64,000 bases of DNA from Desulfobaccales bacterium (lineage in GTDB: Bacteria > Desulfobacterota > Desulfobaccia > Desulfobaccales > 0-14-0-80-60-11), in NCBI GenBank assembly GCA_037481655.1, contig JBBFLF010000004.1, forward strand, positions 86,006 to 150,005. Direction: 5' to 3'. Below, piece by piece: positions 27,547 to 36,786 of this stretch (position 1 is the first letter of the stretch; each line of letters opens with the position of its first letter). The translations under genes and the position numbers were made by a program. Below the pieces are notes generated by a model that was given only the letters and a program-made list of their open reading frames with translations, had not been told where the DNA came from and ran no database searches.

Positions 27547-30174
27547 TCAGGTCTCCGGGCCGGTGGGGGCTTCCGTCGGAGGCCGGAAAAGCTCCGGCTC
27601 CAGAGAGTAATTGCCTGCCAGAAAATTGCTCGCCACCAGCTCCACGCTCGCCTCGCTGGCCATGAGCATGTCCATCTGCCGGGTGTAGATGAGCAGGCGG
27701 CCCAGCTCCTCCAGCTTTTCCTGAATTACGCTGCAGTCATACTTGGCCAGGCGGGCGTCCAGGCGGTCTCCCGTCACCTCCACGGTGAAATGCAGGGCCC
27801 TGAGGATGCGGGCGATGGCCCGGATGCGGCGCTGCCGGCGTTCCTCGTCCGCCGCCCCCCCTTTAAAAGCGAAGGTGATGTAGTTCTTGTTGAGGGTGGC
27901 CCCGCAGTAGGCGTCCAGGACGCTGAAGTGATACCCCACCCGGGAGCTGAAATTCATATACTTGTCGGAAATGATGGCGTAGGACTTTTCGCCGAAGCGG
28001 TCGTCCAGGGGCGGCGCCGACAGCCACTGCTCCCGCATCACCGACAGGAGCCCGGAGAACTCCACCGGACGGGGCTCCAGGGCCTTGAGGCGGGGATCCA
28101 GCATGCCCCGGAGGAGGGCGGCGAAGGGCACGGAGATCACCTCCTCGGGGGTCACCCGATTGCTGGCGGTTTCCCGCCGGCGCAATCCCCCTCCCAGGTC
28201 GATGAGATACAGGTCCAAGGGCAGAGGCGCCTCCAGCTTCAGGGCGCCGGTGCCCCGTTCCGCCGCCAGATCGCTGATCTGGAACATCTCCCGATAGGAG
28301 TATTCATGCACCAGCCGGGCTATATCGTGCAGGGTGCGACAGTGGGCCGGGGCAAAGGTCTCGGCCCGGGGATCCAACAGGTTCAGGGGCACGATCAAGT
28401 CCGCCACCCGGCGCAGCACCTGGTAGATGGGGGTGTCCTGCATGTGGGGGCGGCGTTCCTCCCTAAGGGCGAGAAGCTCCGGCACCCGGCCTAGGTAGAC
28501 CCGGCCGGTGAGGGCATCCACGGTGACCTCCTGGCCCGGCGGCAGGTCCCGGGTCGCGGTCTTGGTGTCCAGGAGACTGGGGACCCCGAATTCCCGGGCC
28601 ACCACCGCCATATGGCCGGCCACACTGCCGTGGTCGGTGATCACCGCCTGGGCCCTGGCCATGACCACCACAAACTTGGGGGAGGACTGCCGGGCCACCA
28701 GCACCCCGCCCTCGGGGAAGTGCAGGAGGTCCTCGTCCGTCTCCACCCGGACCACCGGCCCCACCCCCACTCCAGGGCAGGCGATCTGGCCGCCCTCCAG
28801 GAGCACCGTGGCCCCTGGGATGGGCGGGCTCTCCGCCGCCGCCCCCACCCGGGCCTGCACCTTCAGGGGCCGGGTTTGCAGGATAAAGAGGCGCCCTTGC
28901 TCATCCAGGGCCCACTCAACATCCTGGGGCCCCTGGTAGTGCTCCTCCAGGCGGATGGCCCAGGAGGCCAGGGTGCGGACCTGCTCCTCGGTGAGGCAGG
29001 GGGCGGCCTGGCGCTCCGGCGGCACCGCCTCCTCCTTAAGCCCGCCCTCGGGCGCAGCCGCCAAAGCCACCGGTTTCACCGCGATCTCCTGCTTGACCAC
29101 CGGCAGCTCCGGCTCTTTGGCCACCACAAAGGTGTCGGGGGACAGGGTGCCGTCCACGGCATAGGGCCCCAGACCCCAGACCCCCACAATCACCACCCGG
29201 TCCTGGAGGGGGTCAAAGGGGTGCCGGGAGTACATGACGCCGCTGGCCCGAGCCGGCACCATGGCCAGGCAGCACACCGCCATGGCCGCGTCCTCGTCCC
29301 GGATACCCTGATAGAGCCGATATGTGACGGCCCGAGGAGTGAAGAGGCTGGCCACCACCTCCCGCCAGGCCGCCGCCAGGCGCTCCGGAGGCTCATTTAA
29401 GCAGGTGAGGTATTGGCCGGCAAAGGAGAGCTCGCTGTCCTCCCCCAGGGCGCTGGAGCGCAGGGAGACCCGGGGCTGCCCGCCCACCTCCCGGGCCAGT
29501 TCCCGGTAGGCCTCCTCCAGGGCGCCGGTGAGGTCGGCCGGGAGCGGCGCCGTCAGGAGGAGCTCCCGGATGGAGCGGCAGGCCTCTTCGATGCTTTCGG
29601 GGTCCTGGGGGTCAATCTCCATTTTGCGCTTGTTGATCTCATCCCACAGGTCCTGGTGCTCGAGGAAACGGTGAAAGGCCCGGGTGGTGATGGCAAACCC
29701 GGGGGGCACCGGCAGACCCACCCGGTTTTTCACCTCCCCCAGGTTGGCGCTTTTCCCCCCCACCCAATCCACCTGGTCCCGGGTGACGGCGGCCAAAGGC
29801 AGGGTGTAGGCCGGGGCCTCCTCTTCCCGGCTGGGCCCCAGCTCCGCCTTGATGGCTTCGTGGATCCGGTCCAGGATGGGATAGAGCATGGGATACTTGT
29901 GGCCGGAGAGGACGTCCAGGCTCTTGATCATCCGAAAGGCGTGGAAGGCCGCCCGGCTGGCCCGGGAGCGGATGTAGGACATGCCAAAGACCTGGTGCCC
30001 TTTCAGCTTTTCCTCCAGGTCGGAGATGATGGCCAATATCTGGGAGTTGGAGTCCAGCAGGTCCCGAAAGCAGGTGTATTTGAAGCGAAAGACCTCGGAG
30101 ACATCCCGGACCGGCTGGCGCCGGGCCTTCCACCAGCGGTAAATGTTGCGGAAGAGATTGAGAGTCTCCACCAT
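27547..30174 (-). CDS. PEP-synthase/PPDK-like protein lacking the PEP-binding barrel (paralog 1)
   Basis: This 875-aa protein has several parts. Residues about 20-110 are a helical N-terminal domain shared with paralog 2 (MSYIRSRASRA, GHKYPMLYPI). Residues about 125-465 are the ATP-grasp domain of PPDK/PEP synthase (VGGKSANLGEV, RSSALGED, FAGQY, DVEWALDEQGRLFILQTRPL). Residues about 485-560 are the swivelling phospho-His domain, with His521 in SVAGHMAVVAREFGVP. The C-terminal 300 residues are not the usual PEP/pyruvate TIM barrel and are unknown to me (KYMNFSSRVGYHFSVLD, FKGGAADEERR, YTRQMDMLM). It can plausibly phosphorylate its own His from ATP, but the acceptor is unknown. An in-frame GTG at 30180 is an alternative start. 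Confidence 0.85.
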   Translation of the reverse strand: MVETLNLFRNIYRWWKARRQPVRDVSEVFRFKYTCFRDLLDSNSQILAIISDLEEKLKGHQVFGMSYIRSRASRAAFHAFRMIKSLDVLSGHKYPMLYPILDRIHEAIKAELGPSREEEAPAYTLPLAAVTRDQVDWVGGKSANLGEVKNRVGLPVPPGFAITTRAFHRFLEHQDLWDEINKRKMEIDPQDPESIEEACRSIRELLLTAPLPADLTGALEEAYRELAREVGGQPRVSLRSSALGEDSELSFAGQYLTCLNEPPERLAAAWREVVASLFTPRAVTYRLYQGIRDEDAAMAVCCLAMVPARASGVMYSRHPFDPLQDRVVIVGVWGLGPYAVDGTLSPDTFVVAKEPELPVVKQEIAVKPVALAAAPEGGLKEEAVPPERQAAPCLTEEQVRTLASWAIRLEEHYQGPQDVEWALDEQGRLFILQTRPLKVQARVGAAAESPPIPGATVLLEGGQIACPGVGVGPVVRVETDEDLLHFPEGGVLVARQSSPKFVVVMARAQAVITDHGSVAGHMAVVAREFGVPSLLDTKTATRDLPPGQEVTVDALTGRVYLGRVPELLALREERRPHMQDTPIYQVLRRVADLIVPLNLLDPRAETFAPAHCRTLHDIARLVHEYSYREMFQISDLAAERGTGALKLEAPLPLDLYLIDLGGGLRRRETASNRVTPEEVISVPFAALLRGMLDPRLKALEPRPVEFSGLLSVMREQWLSAPPLDDRFGEKSYAIISDKYMNFSSRVGYHFSVLDAYCGATLNKNYITFAFKGGAADEERRQRRIRAIARILRALHFTVEVTGDRLDARLAKYDCSVIQEKLEELGRLLIYTRQMDMLMASEASVELVASNFLAGNYSLEPELFRPPTEAPTGPET

Positions 30175-30258
30175 GGCCACTCGCCTCTGCTTTCACATTG
30201 TATACCATTTTTATCCTCACGGCTGGTGTCGCCTTGTCATCTGCCGCGCTCCCCAAAC

Positions 30259-30275
30259 TTTTACACCCTGTAAAA
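30259..30275. promoter_or_regulatory. Inverted repeat between divergent genes
   Basis: TTTTACA-CCC-TGTAAAA is a perfect palindrome with 7-bp arms. It lies 83-99 bp upstream of the -24 element of the sigma-54 promoter at 30358, so it is a candidate enhancer site. It could also be an operator for the leftward gene. Confidence 0.45.
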
Positions 30276-30357
30276 AATCTTGACAGCTTTTCCCCCTCCA
30301 GCCGGAGACCCCGGCCCGGTTGCCCTTTTCTGGCCTGAGGTCTGGCCGGGCCGTCGC

Positions 30358-30373
30358 TGGCACGGCCATTGCC
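30358..30373 (+). promoter_or_regulatory. Sigma-54 (-24/-12) promoter of the usp-tauE operon
   Basis: TGGCACGGCCATTGCC matches TGGCACG-N4-TTGC at all fixed positions. The start would be near 30384, leaving a 30-nt leader with AAAGGAGGTG before the ATG at 30414. Confidence 0.8.
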
Positions 30374-30413
30374 TTAGGAAGGAGCAGCAGGAATTTGCCA
30401 AAAGGAGGTGGGT

Positions 30414-30827
30414 ATGAAGGTCTTGGTTCCCGTGGACGGCTCGCAGGCGTCCCTGGATGCCGCCCGCCGGGCGGCGGAAATGGCGGAGAAGGAAGGCGCC
30501 CAGGTGACCCTGATGACCGTGGCTTATTTCGTCCAGGACATCCTCGCCGAGATGCCTCCCAACATCCAGGACAAGCTGGAGCGGGAGGGCCAAAGGATCC
30601 TGGAGCAGGCCAAGGAGGTCTTCACCGGCAAAAACCTTCCGGTGGAGACGGTGCTGGAGGTGGGCACCGTACCGGCCAACAACATCATCCGCAAAGCCCG
30701 GGAGGGCAATTTCGACCGCATCATCATGGGGGCCACCGGCAAGACCGGGCTGGACCAGACCCTGCTGGGCAGCACCGCCGCCAAGGTGGTGGCCCAGGCC
30801 CCCTGTGAAGTGGTGGTGGTGCGGTGA
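30414..30827 (+). CDS. Universal stress protein, UspA family
   Basis: This 137-aa single Usp domain begins MKVLVPVDGS. It has the ATP-binding motif GATGKTGLDQTLLGSTAAKVV split over the C-terminal part, which marks the nucleotide-binding subgroup. A strong AAAGGAGGTG ribosome-binding site decides the start. It is the first gene behind the sigma-54 promoter and is followed by the small membrane protein after 26 bp. Confidence 0.92.
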   Translation: MKVLVPVDGSQASLDAARRAAEMAEKEGAQVTLMTVAYFVQDILAEMPPNIQDKLEREGQRILEQAKEVFTGKNLPVETVLEVGTVPANNIIRKAREGNFDRIIMGATGKTGLDQTLLGSTAAKVVAQAPCEVVVVR

Positions 30828-30853
30828 TTTTCTGTGACAGGAGGAGAAAAGAC

Positions 30854-31147
30854 ATGCAGCGTCTGAGAAGGATTCTGGCCGGGGCGGCCCTGTGGGTGGG
30901 GCTGCTGCCGGGCTTGGCGTGGGCCGCGGGCGAAAAGGCCGCGCCCCTGGTGATTGTGGCCGACACCCGCAAACTCTCGGGCTGGGCCGCGTATTGGGCC
31001 AACCTATACAATGAAAGCCACTTCTACTTCACCTTGGCCACCGTCATCATCATCCCGGTTATCGGGCTGATCTTCGGAGTGCTGGCCGACCTCATCATGG
31101 GCCACATCGGCATTGACCTGAAATCCCGGGAGCTGGCGGAGCATTGA
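30854..31147 (+). CDS. Small membrane protein preceding TauE/SafE exporter
   Basis: This 97-aa protein has an N-terminal signal-like helix (ILAGAALWVGLLPGLAWAAG) and a second membrane helix at about 59-85 (FTLATVIIIPVIGLIFGVLADL). AGGAGGAG precedes the ATG. I recognise no named family. It lies 31 bp before the TauE/SafE gene, so an accessory role in that transporter is likely. Confidence 0.75.
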   Translation: MQRLRRILAGAALWVGLLPGLAWAAGEKAAPLVIVADTRKLSGWAAYWANLYNESHFYFTLATVIIIPVIGLIFGVLADLIMGHIGIDLKSRELAEH

Positions 31148-31178
31148 TCTTCGCTAAGGTCGTCAGGAGGAACATCAT

Positions 31179-32237
31179 ATGGATTTCTTTTATGTTCTCA
31201 TGCCCATTGCAGGGGTGAAGATCTTCTGGCCGGGGCTCATCATCCTGGGTCTCGGCGTGGGGATCATCGGCGGCTTCTTCGGCATGGGGGGCGCCTGGAT
31301 GGTGACCCCGGGCCTTAACATCCTGGGCTTCCCCATGGCCTTCGCCATCGGCACCGACATCGCCCACATGGCGGGCAAATCCCTCATCTCCACCATGCGC
31401 CATGGCAAGTTCGGCAATGTGGATTACAAGCTGGGCATCGTCATGCTGGTGGGCACCGTGATCGGTTTTGAGGTGGGCGCCCAGATGGTCATGTGGCTGG
31501 AGCGCATCGGCCAGGTGGAGAAATATGTGCGCTATCTCTATCTCATCCTTCTGGCCCTCATCGCCTGGATGGTCTTTGCCGATGTGGCCAAGCGGAAGCG
31601 CAAGGAGCGGGAGGCGGCGGCCAAAGGCGTGACGGTGGACAAACTGGCCACCGGCATTGAGTGGCACAAGGCCATTCATCGCATCAAGATCCCGCCCATG
31701 GTGCATTTCAAAGAGGCCCAGATCTACATCTCCTTCTGGATGCCGGTCCTGGTGAGCTTCGCCACCGGCTGGCTGGCGGGGATTCTGGGCATCGGCGGCG
31801 GTCTCATCCGCATGCCCGCCCTCATCTACTTCATCGGCTGCCCCACCCACGTGGCGGTGGGCACCGACCTCTTTGAGGTGATGATCTCCGGCCTGTATGG
31901 CACCGCCACCTATACCTACAAGGGGCGCACGGAGCTGGTGGCCGCCATCATCATGCTCATCGGCGCCTCGGTGGGGGCCCAGATCGGCACCGTGGCCACC
32001 AAGTACATCAAAGGCTACGGCATCCGCATTGCCTTCGGCCTGGCGGTGGTGGGCTGCGGCATCTCCATCCTGTTGAAGCTCATGGCCAAGTGGTTCCCGA
32101 ACCAGGCCGCCCTGTATGACAATGCCGCCACGGTGCTTATCCTCGGCCTGGTGGCAGCCATGTCTCTCTACATCTTTGTGCGCATGGTTCAGGGAGCCCG
32201 GCAGGAAATCGCCATGAAAAAGGCGGCCGGGAAGTGA
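31179..32237 (+). CDS. TauE/SafE family anion exporter
   Basis: This 352-aa polytopic protein has the two glycine-rich repeats of TauE/SafE transporters (GIIGGFFGMGGAWMVTPGLN and AGILGIGGGLIRMPALIYF). The family moves sulfite, sulfoacetate or other sulfur-containing or organic anions. In a sulfate reducer a sulfite or sulfate role is tempting but the substrate cannot be read from sequence. It ends within 36 bp of the next lipoprotein gene. Confidence 0.9.
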   Translation: MDFFYVLMPIAGVKIFWPGLIILGLGVGIIGGFFGMGGAWMVTPGLNILGFPMAFAIGTDIAHMAGKSLISTMRHGKFGNVDYKLGIVMLVGTVIGFEVGAQMVMWLERIGQVEKYVRYLYLILLALIAWMVFADVAKRKRKEREAAAKGVTVDKLATGIEWHKAIHRIKIPPMVHFKEAQIYISFWMPVLVSFATGWLAGILGIGGGLIRMPALIYFIGCPTHVAVGTDLFEVMISGLYGTATYTYKGRTELVAAIIMLIGASVGAQIGTVATKYIKGYGIRIAFGLAVVGCGISILLKLMAKWFPNQAALYDNAATVLILGLVAAMSLYIFVRMVQGARQEIAMKKAAGK

Positions 32238-32272
32238 TGAGATCCTTTCAGCTAGACAAGGAGAACAGTCCG

Positions 32273-32860
32273 ATGAGGAAACGCACGTACTGGTGGCTTC
32301 TGCCCGCCCTCCTTCTCATCCTGGTCTGCGGCTGTGAGCTGGGCCAGGTGGACCAGGGCCGGGTTATCGCCTTCGACCCGCAAAAAGGGATCGTCACGCT
32401 CATTCAGGACAAGAGGGCAGAGCCGGGCAACCCGGACTACAACACTCTGCCGCCCCACACCTACAAGATCCCTGATGATCCGGCGGAAATGGGGCCGGTG
32501 CCGGTGGCCGGCAAACGACTCAAACTGGATGTCCAGGCCAAGGAGATCGTGATCTTTGACGACGCCACCCAAAACTTCAAGACCATCCCCTTCACCATCA
32601 TTGACATGCGGACGGGGATCGGCCGGGATCATCCCCTGGTGAAGGGCAAGACCTTCCCCATCATCGACCGGGAGAAGAAGACCATCACCGAATACTCCTC
32701 CAGGCAACGGTTGCTCATCACCTTCACGGTGGCGGATGAATATTTCAATCTGCCCCCGGAGACCTGGGAGGCCGGAGACGAGGTGCGCATCTACTACAAG
32801 GAGCCGGGCAAGGCTCTGAGGCTGATGAACATCACCCGCACCGACATCTACAAGAAGTAA
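32273..32860 (+). CDS. Conserved lipoprotein of unknown function
   Basis: This 195-aa protein has a signal peptide with lipobox-like LVCGC (Cys21), so it is probably anchored in a membrane. The start has AAGGAG at 32259-32264. The body is beta-rich (GRVIAFDPQKGIVTLI, KRLKLDVQAKEIVIFDD, DEVRIYYKEPGKALRLMNI). It may belong to a DUF4881-like family described from sulfate reducers, but I hold this loosely. Cotranscription with the TauE exporter suggests a shared envelope function. Confidence 0.75.
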   Translation: MRKRTYWWLLPALLLILVCGCELGQVDQGRVIAFDPQKGIVTLIQDKRAEPGNPDYNTLPPHTYKIPDDPAEMGPVPVAGKRLKLDVQAKEIVIFDDATQNFKTIPFTIIDMRTGIGRDHPLVKGKTFPIIDREKKTITEYSSRQRLLITFTVADEYFNLPPETWEAGDEVRIYYKEPGKALRLMNITRTDIYKK

Positions 32861-32879
32861 CCTCCTGACATGGTGGGGA

Positions 32880-32901
32880 GGGGGCACTTTCAGTGCCCTC
32901 C
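32880..32901 (+). terminator. GC hairpin after the lipoprotein gene
   Basis: GGGGGCAC-TTTCA-GTGCCCTC forms an 8-bp stem 20 bp after the stop codon. No U-tract follows, so termination would be weak. Confidence 0.35.
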
Positions 32902-32983
32902 CCCGCCTCTCCTGTGCTACAATGTGTAACACCGCATTGCGGCGGCCACCTGAAATGGACGGCAAGAATCAGCAACGTCGCTC

Positions 32984-33820
32984 ATGACTCTGACCCAGGC
33001 CCACTTCCTGCGCACCTGGCTGGGACGGTTCGGCGCCCTGTGCTGCCTGCTGGCCCTGGCCGCGGTGCTGGACGGCATCATCACCAAGTTCCGGGAGCCC
33101 TTTAACGTCCTGGCAGTCCTCCCCGGCGAGTCCCCGGCCATCAACGGCCCCACCGCGGAGCAGGTGAAGACGCCGGCGGACCTGGAGTGGCTGGCGGACT
33201 CCCCGGAGATCACCCTCCAGGTGGAAAAGATCCACTCCGGTTATTTTCTGGGGGGGAGGATGTGGCAGGGCACCCTCCAGGTGGGCCGGGGGATTGCCCC
33301 GGGAAAGCACGTCCTGGCGGTGCGGCCCCGGCCTTTGGACCCGGCCACCCCTACGGAAGCGGTGCTTTTCCGCATCAATGTCTACGCCACGGAGGCGGAC
33401 CGGGCCGCGGCCTCCCTGTCTATGGTGGAGCGGCTCCTGGGGATCTCGCCCTGGTGGGCGGCGCTCCTTCCCCTTCCCGGCATCCTGCTGGCCTTCGGCC
33501 TCACCTTCCTCCTCTCCTGGCGCATTGACAGCCTGATGGCAGAGGAGGGCAAGAGCGAAATCTACCGGGTGACCCGCAAAGAGGGGTATCTGGAAGTGGG
33601 TTTCGGCCTGGGCACGGCCCACGGGGTCCGCGCCGGGGATCTTCTGCCGGTGTATGACCTGGAGGGACGGCAGACCGCCACGGTGGAGGTCCAGGAGGCC
33701 ACCGCCACCGATGCCGTGGGCCGGGTGGGAGCCGGGGAGTTGGTGCAGCCCGGCTTTGTGGTCCACCGGACCCGGCAGGCGCGGGAAAAACAGCCTCTGG
33801 GCCTGGCCTCCGCCTCGTGA
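32984..33820 (+). CDS. Membrane protein of unknown function
   Basis: This 278-aa protein has a membrane helix at about 13-33 (GRFGALCCLLALAAVLDGII) and a periplasmic domain of some 120 residues. A second helix at about 155-180 (WWAALLPLPGILLAFGLTFL) is followed by a cytoplasmic domain of about 95 residues with a beta-barrel-like pattern (GFGLGTAHGVRAGDLLPVYD, TATVEVQEAT). No family is recognised. It lies 52 bp before PEP-synthase-like paralog 2 on the same strand, so the two are probably cotranscribed. Confidence 0.7.
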   Translation: MTLTQAHFLRTWLGRFGALCCLLALAAVLDGIITKFREPFNVLAVLPGESPAINGPTAEQVKTPADLEWLADSPEITLQVEKIHSGYFLGGRMWQGTLQVGRGIAPGKHVLAVRPRPLDPATPTEAVLFRINVYATEADRAAASLSMVERLLGISPWWAALLPLPGILLAFGLTFLLSWRIDSLMAEEGKSEIYRVTRKEGYLEVGFGLGTAHGVRAGDLLPVYDLEGRQTATVEVQEATATDAVGRVGAGELVQPGFVVHRTRQAREKQPLGLASAS

Positions 33821-33872
33821 CCCCAGGCTTTTAACGGGCGCCCGCGGGCGGCGCCGCCGCAGAAAGGCAGCC

Positions 33873-36500
33873 ATGGGCGGCTTTCTGACACGCCTGAAAA
33901 AACTCTTCTCCCGCCCCCCGGCCAAGCCGCCGGCCGCCGCCATGGAGGACCTGCGGCGCCTCTTCCGGGCCAAGTTCCATGCCTTCAAGGTCCTTTTGAA
34001 CGCCAACAACACCGCCCTGGCCCTGATGGCGGAGATGGAGACCACCCTCCACGGCCAGCGCAGTTTCGGCATGACCTTTGTCCGGGGCCATGCCACCGCC
34101 GTCTGCGTCAACGTCTATAACATCATCCGCTCCCTCAATGATCTGGCCGGCAACAAATATGCCGCCTTGTACCCGGTGTTTGAGGATCTGCGGGAGAAGA
34201 TCGAGGCAGTCCTGAACCGGGAAAGCCCCCCCGCCATCCAGGAGCTGGTGCTGCCCCTGGAGCAGGTGAGCAAGGAGATGGCTGATGGCGTGGGCAGCAA
34301 GATGGCCAACCTGGGGGAAATCACCCGGGCCCTGCCGGACGTGGCCGTGCCCCCGGGCTTTGTCATCACTGCCGCGGCCTATGATCTCTTCCTGCGGCAC
34401 AACGGCCTCAAGGAGGAGATCAACCGGCGCCTTCAGGCCATGGAGCAGGAAGGCCTGGATGACCTCTACCGCCTGAGCTCCGAAATCCAGATGGAGATCA
34501 TCCGGGGCGAGGTGCCCCCGGAGCTGGCCGCCGCCATCCAGGAGGCCTACGACAAGCTGGCGGCCCGCCTGGGACAGGCGCCCAAGGTGGCCATGCGCTC
34601 CAGCGCCATCGGGGAAGATGCGGTGGAGACCTCCTTTGCCGGCCAATACCGCTCGGAGCTCAATGTCAGCCCGGACAACCTGCTGTCGGCCTACAAAGAG
34701 ATTCTGGCCAGCAAATACGCCCTCACCGCCCTCAATTACCGCCTGCACAAGGGCCTTAGGGACGAAGATGTGCCCATGTGCGTGGGCTGCATGGCCATGG
34801 TGGCGGCAGCGGCAGGGGGGGTGATGTACAGCCGGGACCCCACGGACATCCGCCGCCGGGTGGTCCTCATCAACAGCGTCCACGGGCTGGCCAAGGCGGT
34901 GGTGGACGGCACCGTCACCCCGGATGTCTGGGAGATCGACCCGGACACCTGGACCGTGCGGCGCCGGGAAATCGCCCATAAACCGAGGCGGGCGGTCAGC
35001 CTGCCGCAAGAGGGTGTGGTCCTGGAGGACAACCCCGCCGCGGATGAGCCTTCCCTCACTGAAGAGCAGGCCCTCAATCTGGCCCGCCTGGCAGTGCGGC
35101 TGGAAGAGTATTTTCAGGCCCCCCAGGACGTGGAGTGGTCCATCGATGCGGCGGGGCAGATTTTTATCCTGCAGAGCCGGCCGCTGCAACAGCTCACGGC
35201 CGGCGGCAGCGAGCGGCCGGCCCCGGAAGGCATCACCCATCGGGTCCTCTTCCGGGGCGGGGAGCGCGCCAGCCCGGGGGTGGCTGCGGGTCCCGTCTGT
35301 CTCGTCAAAAATAACCTGGACGTGCTGCAGTTCCCGGAAGGGGGGGTGCTGGTGACCGCCTTCGCCCACCCGGCCTGGGCCACCCTCCTGCCCCGGGCGG
35401 TGGCGGTGGTCACCGACCGGGGGGGCATCACGGGGCATTTGGCCAATGTGGCCCGGGAATTCCGCATCCCCGCGCTCTTTAACACCTTTGAGGCCACCCG
35501 CCTCCTGCCCCCGGGCCTGGAGGTGACGGTGGATGCCGACGGCCACACCATCTACGAAGGCCGGGTGGAGGAGCTCCTGGTCCATGCGGCCCCCAAGAAG
35601 GGGGTGATGACCGGCACCCCGGTCTATCAGACCCTGGAAGAGGTCATGACCTACATCACCCCTTTGTATCTCACCGACCCGGAAAGCCCCGCCTTCCGGC
35701 CGCAGAACTGCAAAACGCTCCATGACATCACCCGCTTCGCCCATGAAGTGGCGGTGCGGGAGATGTTTAGCATCGAGGAGGACCGGGCCCTCACCCGGCA
35801 TTTCATCAAACGCCTGAAGACCGATCTGCCCATGGAGTGGCTGGTGCTTAACCTGGAGGACGGCTTCAAGGAGGAGGTGCCGGGCAAGGAGGTCACCCTG
35901 GATCAGATCGCCTCCGTCCCCATGCTGGCCCTGTGGGAGGGGATCAGCGCCGTACCCTGGGAAGGCCCGCCCCCGGTGGATACCGGCGGCTTTCTCTCCA
36001 TCGTCATGGGCGCGGCCACCGACCCCCACCTGGCCACCGCCGGAGAACAGACATTATATGGCAATGTGAACTATTTCATGATTTCTCGCTCTTTCTGCAA
36101 CCTCACCTCCCGTTTGGGGTTCCACTTCTCCACCGTGGAGGCCCTCACCGGCGACGAGCCCTATGAAAATTACCTGCGCTTTACCTTCAAGGGCGGGGCC
36201 GCGGACCAGACCCGGCGGGTGCTTCGGGCCCAGTTTGTGGCCAAAATCTTGGAACATTACGACTTCAAGGTGGAGGTGCGGGAAGACGCCCTTTTTGCCC
36301 GCCTGGAGGGGGAGGCCCTGCCCTACATGCTCACCCGGCTCAAGGTCCTGGGCTATGTGACCATCCACACCCGGCAGCTGGACATGATCATGCTCAACCC
36401 CGACGAGGTGGCCCGCTACCGGGCCAAAATCCTGGCGGATCTGGAGAGACTCACCCACTCGGGCGCCTCCCTCCCGCAGGGCGGCAGTTCCTCGGACTGA
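33873..36500 (+). CDS. PEP-synthase/PPDK-like protein lacking the PEP-binding barrel (paralog 2)
   Basis: This 875-aa protein is the same length as paralog 1 at 27.5-30.2 kb and has the same layout. It has the helical N-terminal domain (MTFVRGHATA, GNKYAALYPV) and the ATP-grasp domain (VGSKMANLGEI, RSSAIGEDAVE, FAGQY, DVEWSIDAAGQIFILQSRPL). The phospho-His domain has His522 in GITGHLANVAREFRIP. The same unknown C-terminal domain follows (FCNLTSRLGFHFSTVE, FKGGAADQTRR, HTRQLDMIML). The PEP/pyruvate-binding barrel of PEP synthase is absent, so PEP synthesis is unlikely. Extra N-terminal residues are basic (LTRLKKLFSRPPAKPP). Confidence 0.85.
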   Translation: MGGFLTRLKKLFSRPPAKPPAAAMEDLRRLFRAKFHAFKVLLNANNTALALMAEMETTLHGQRSFGMTFVRGHATAVCVNVYNIIRSLNDLAGNKYAALYPVFEDLREKIEAVLNRESPPAIQELVLPLEQVSKEMADGVGSKMANLGEITRALPDVAVPPGFVITAAAYDLFLRHNGLKEEINRRLQAMEQEGLDDLYRLSSEIQMEIIRGEVPPELAAAIQEAYDKLAARLGQAPKVAMRSSAIGEDAVETSFAGQYRSELNVSPDNLLSAYKEILASKYALTALNYRLHKGLRDEDVPMCVGCMAMVAAAAGGVMYSRDPTDIRRRVVLINSVHGLAKAVVDGTVTPDVWEIDPDTWTVRRREIAHKPRRAVSLPQEGVVLEDNPAADEPSLTEEQALNLARLAVRLEEYFQAPQDVEWSIDAAGQIFILQSRPLQQLTAGGSERPAPEGITHRVLFRGGERASPGVAAGPVCLVKNNLDVLQFPEGGVLVTAFAHPAWATLLPRAVAVVTDRGGITGHLANVAREFRIPALFNTFEATRLLPPGLEVTVDADGHTIYEGRVEELLVHAAPKKGVMTGTPVYQTLEEVMTYITPLYLTDPESPAFRPQNCKTLHDITRFAHEVAVREMFSIEEDRALTRHFIKRLKTDLPMEWLVLNLEDGFKEEVPGKEVTLDQIASVPMLALWEGISAVPWEGPPPVDTGGFLSIVMGAATDPHLATAGEQTLYGNVNYFMISRSFCNLTSRLGFHFSTVEALTGDEPYENYLRFTFKGGAADQTRRVLRAQFVAKILEHYDFKVEVREDALFARLEGEALPYMLTRLKVLGYVTIHTRQLDMIMLNPDEVARYRAKILADLERLTHSGASLPQGGSSSD

Positions 36501-36742
36501 CGTCGGATGCGGCTACCAGAAAAGGGGATGGGGGGAAAGGGCTCCAAGCGAGACTGTTGCAGATATCCTCGGGGAAAGGGGGGTAGGGGGAGTGGCTCCC
36601 CGCCTTTATCCCGGCCTTATATTTTTTCTTAATATAATCGATGCCTTATGATTCAACAAAGATAGAGGGGAGGATTTGGGTGGTGAGCCACTGCCCCTTT
36701 ATCCCCTCACAAACCATTTTCGCAGCGGTCTCGAAATAAAAA

Positions 36743-36770
36743 GCCGCGACCGGCGTCGCGGCTTTTTTTT
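36743..36770. terminator. Bidirectional rho-independent terminator
   Basis: GCCGCGAC-CGGC-GTCGCGGC followed by eight T and preceded by AAATAAAAA. It separates the converging PEP-synthase-like and TPR lipoprotein genes. The rest of 36501-36742 shows no gene. Confidence 0.9.
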
Positions 36771-36786
36771 CCTTCCAGAGTCCAGC

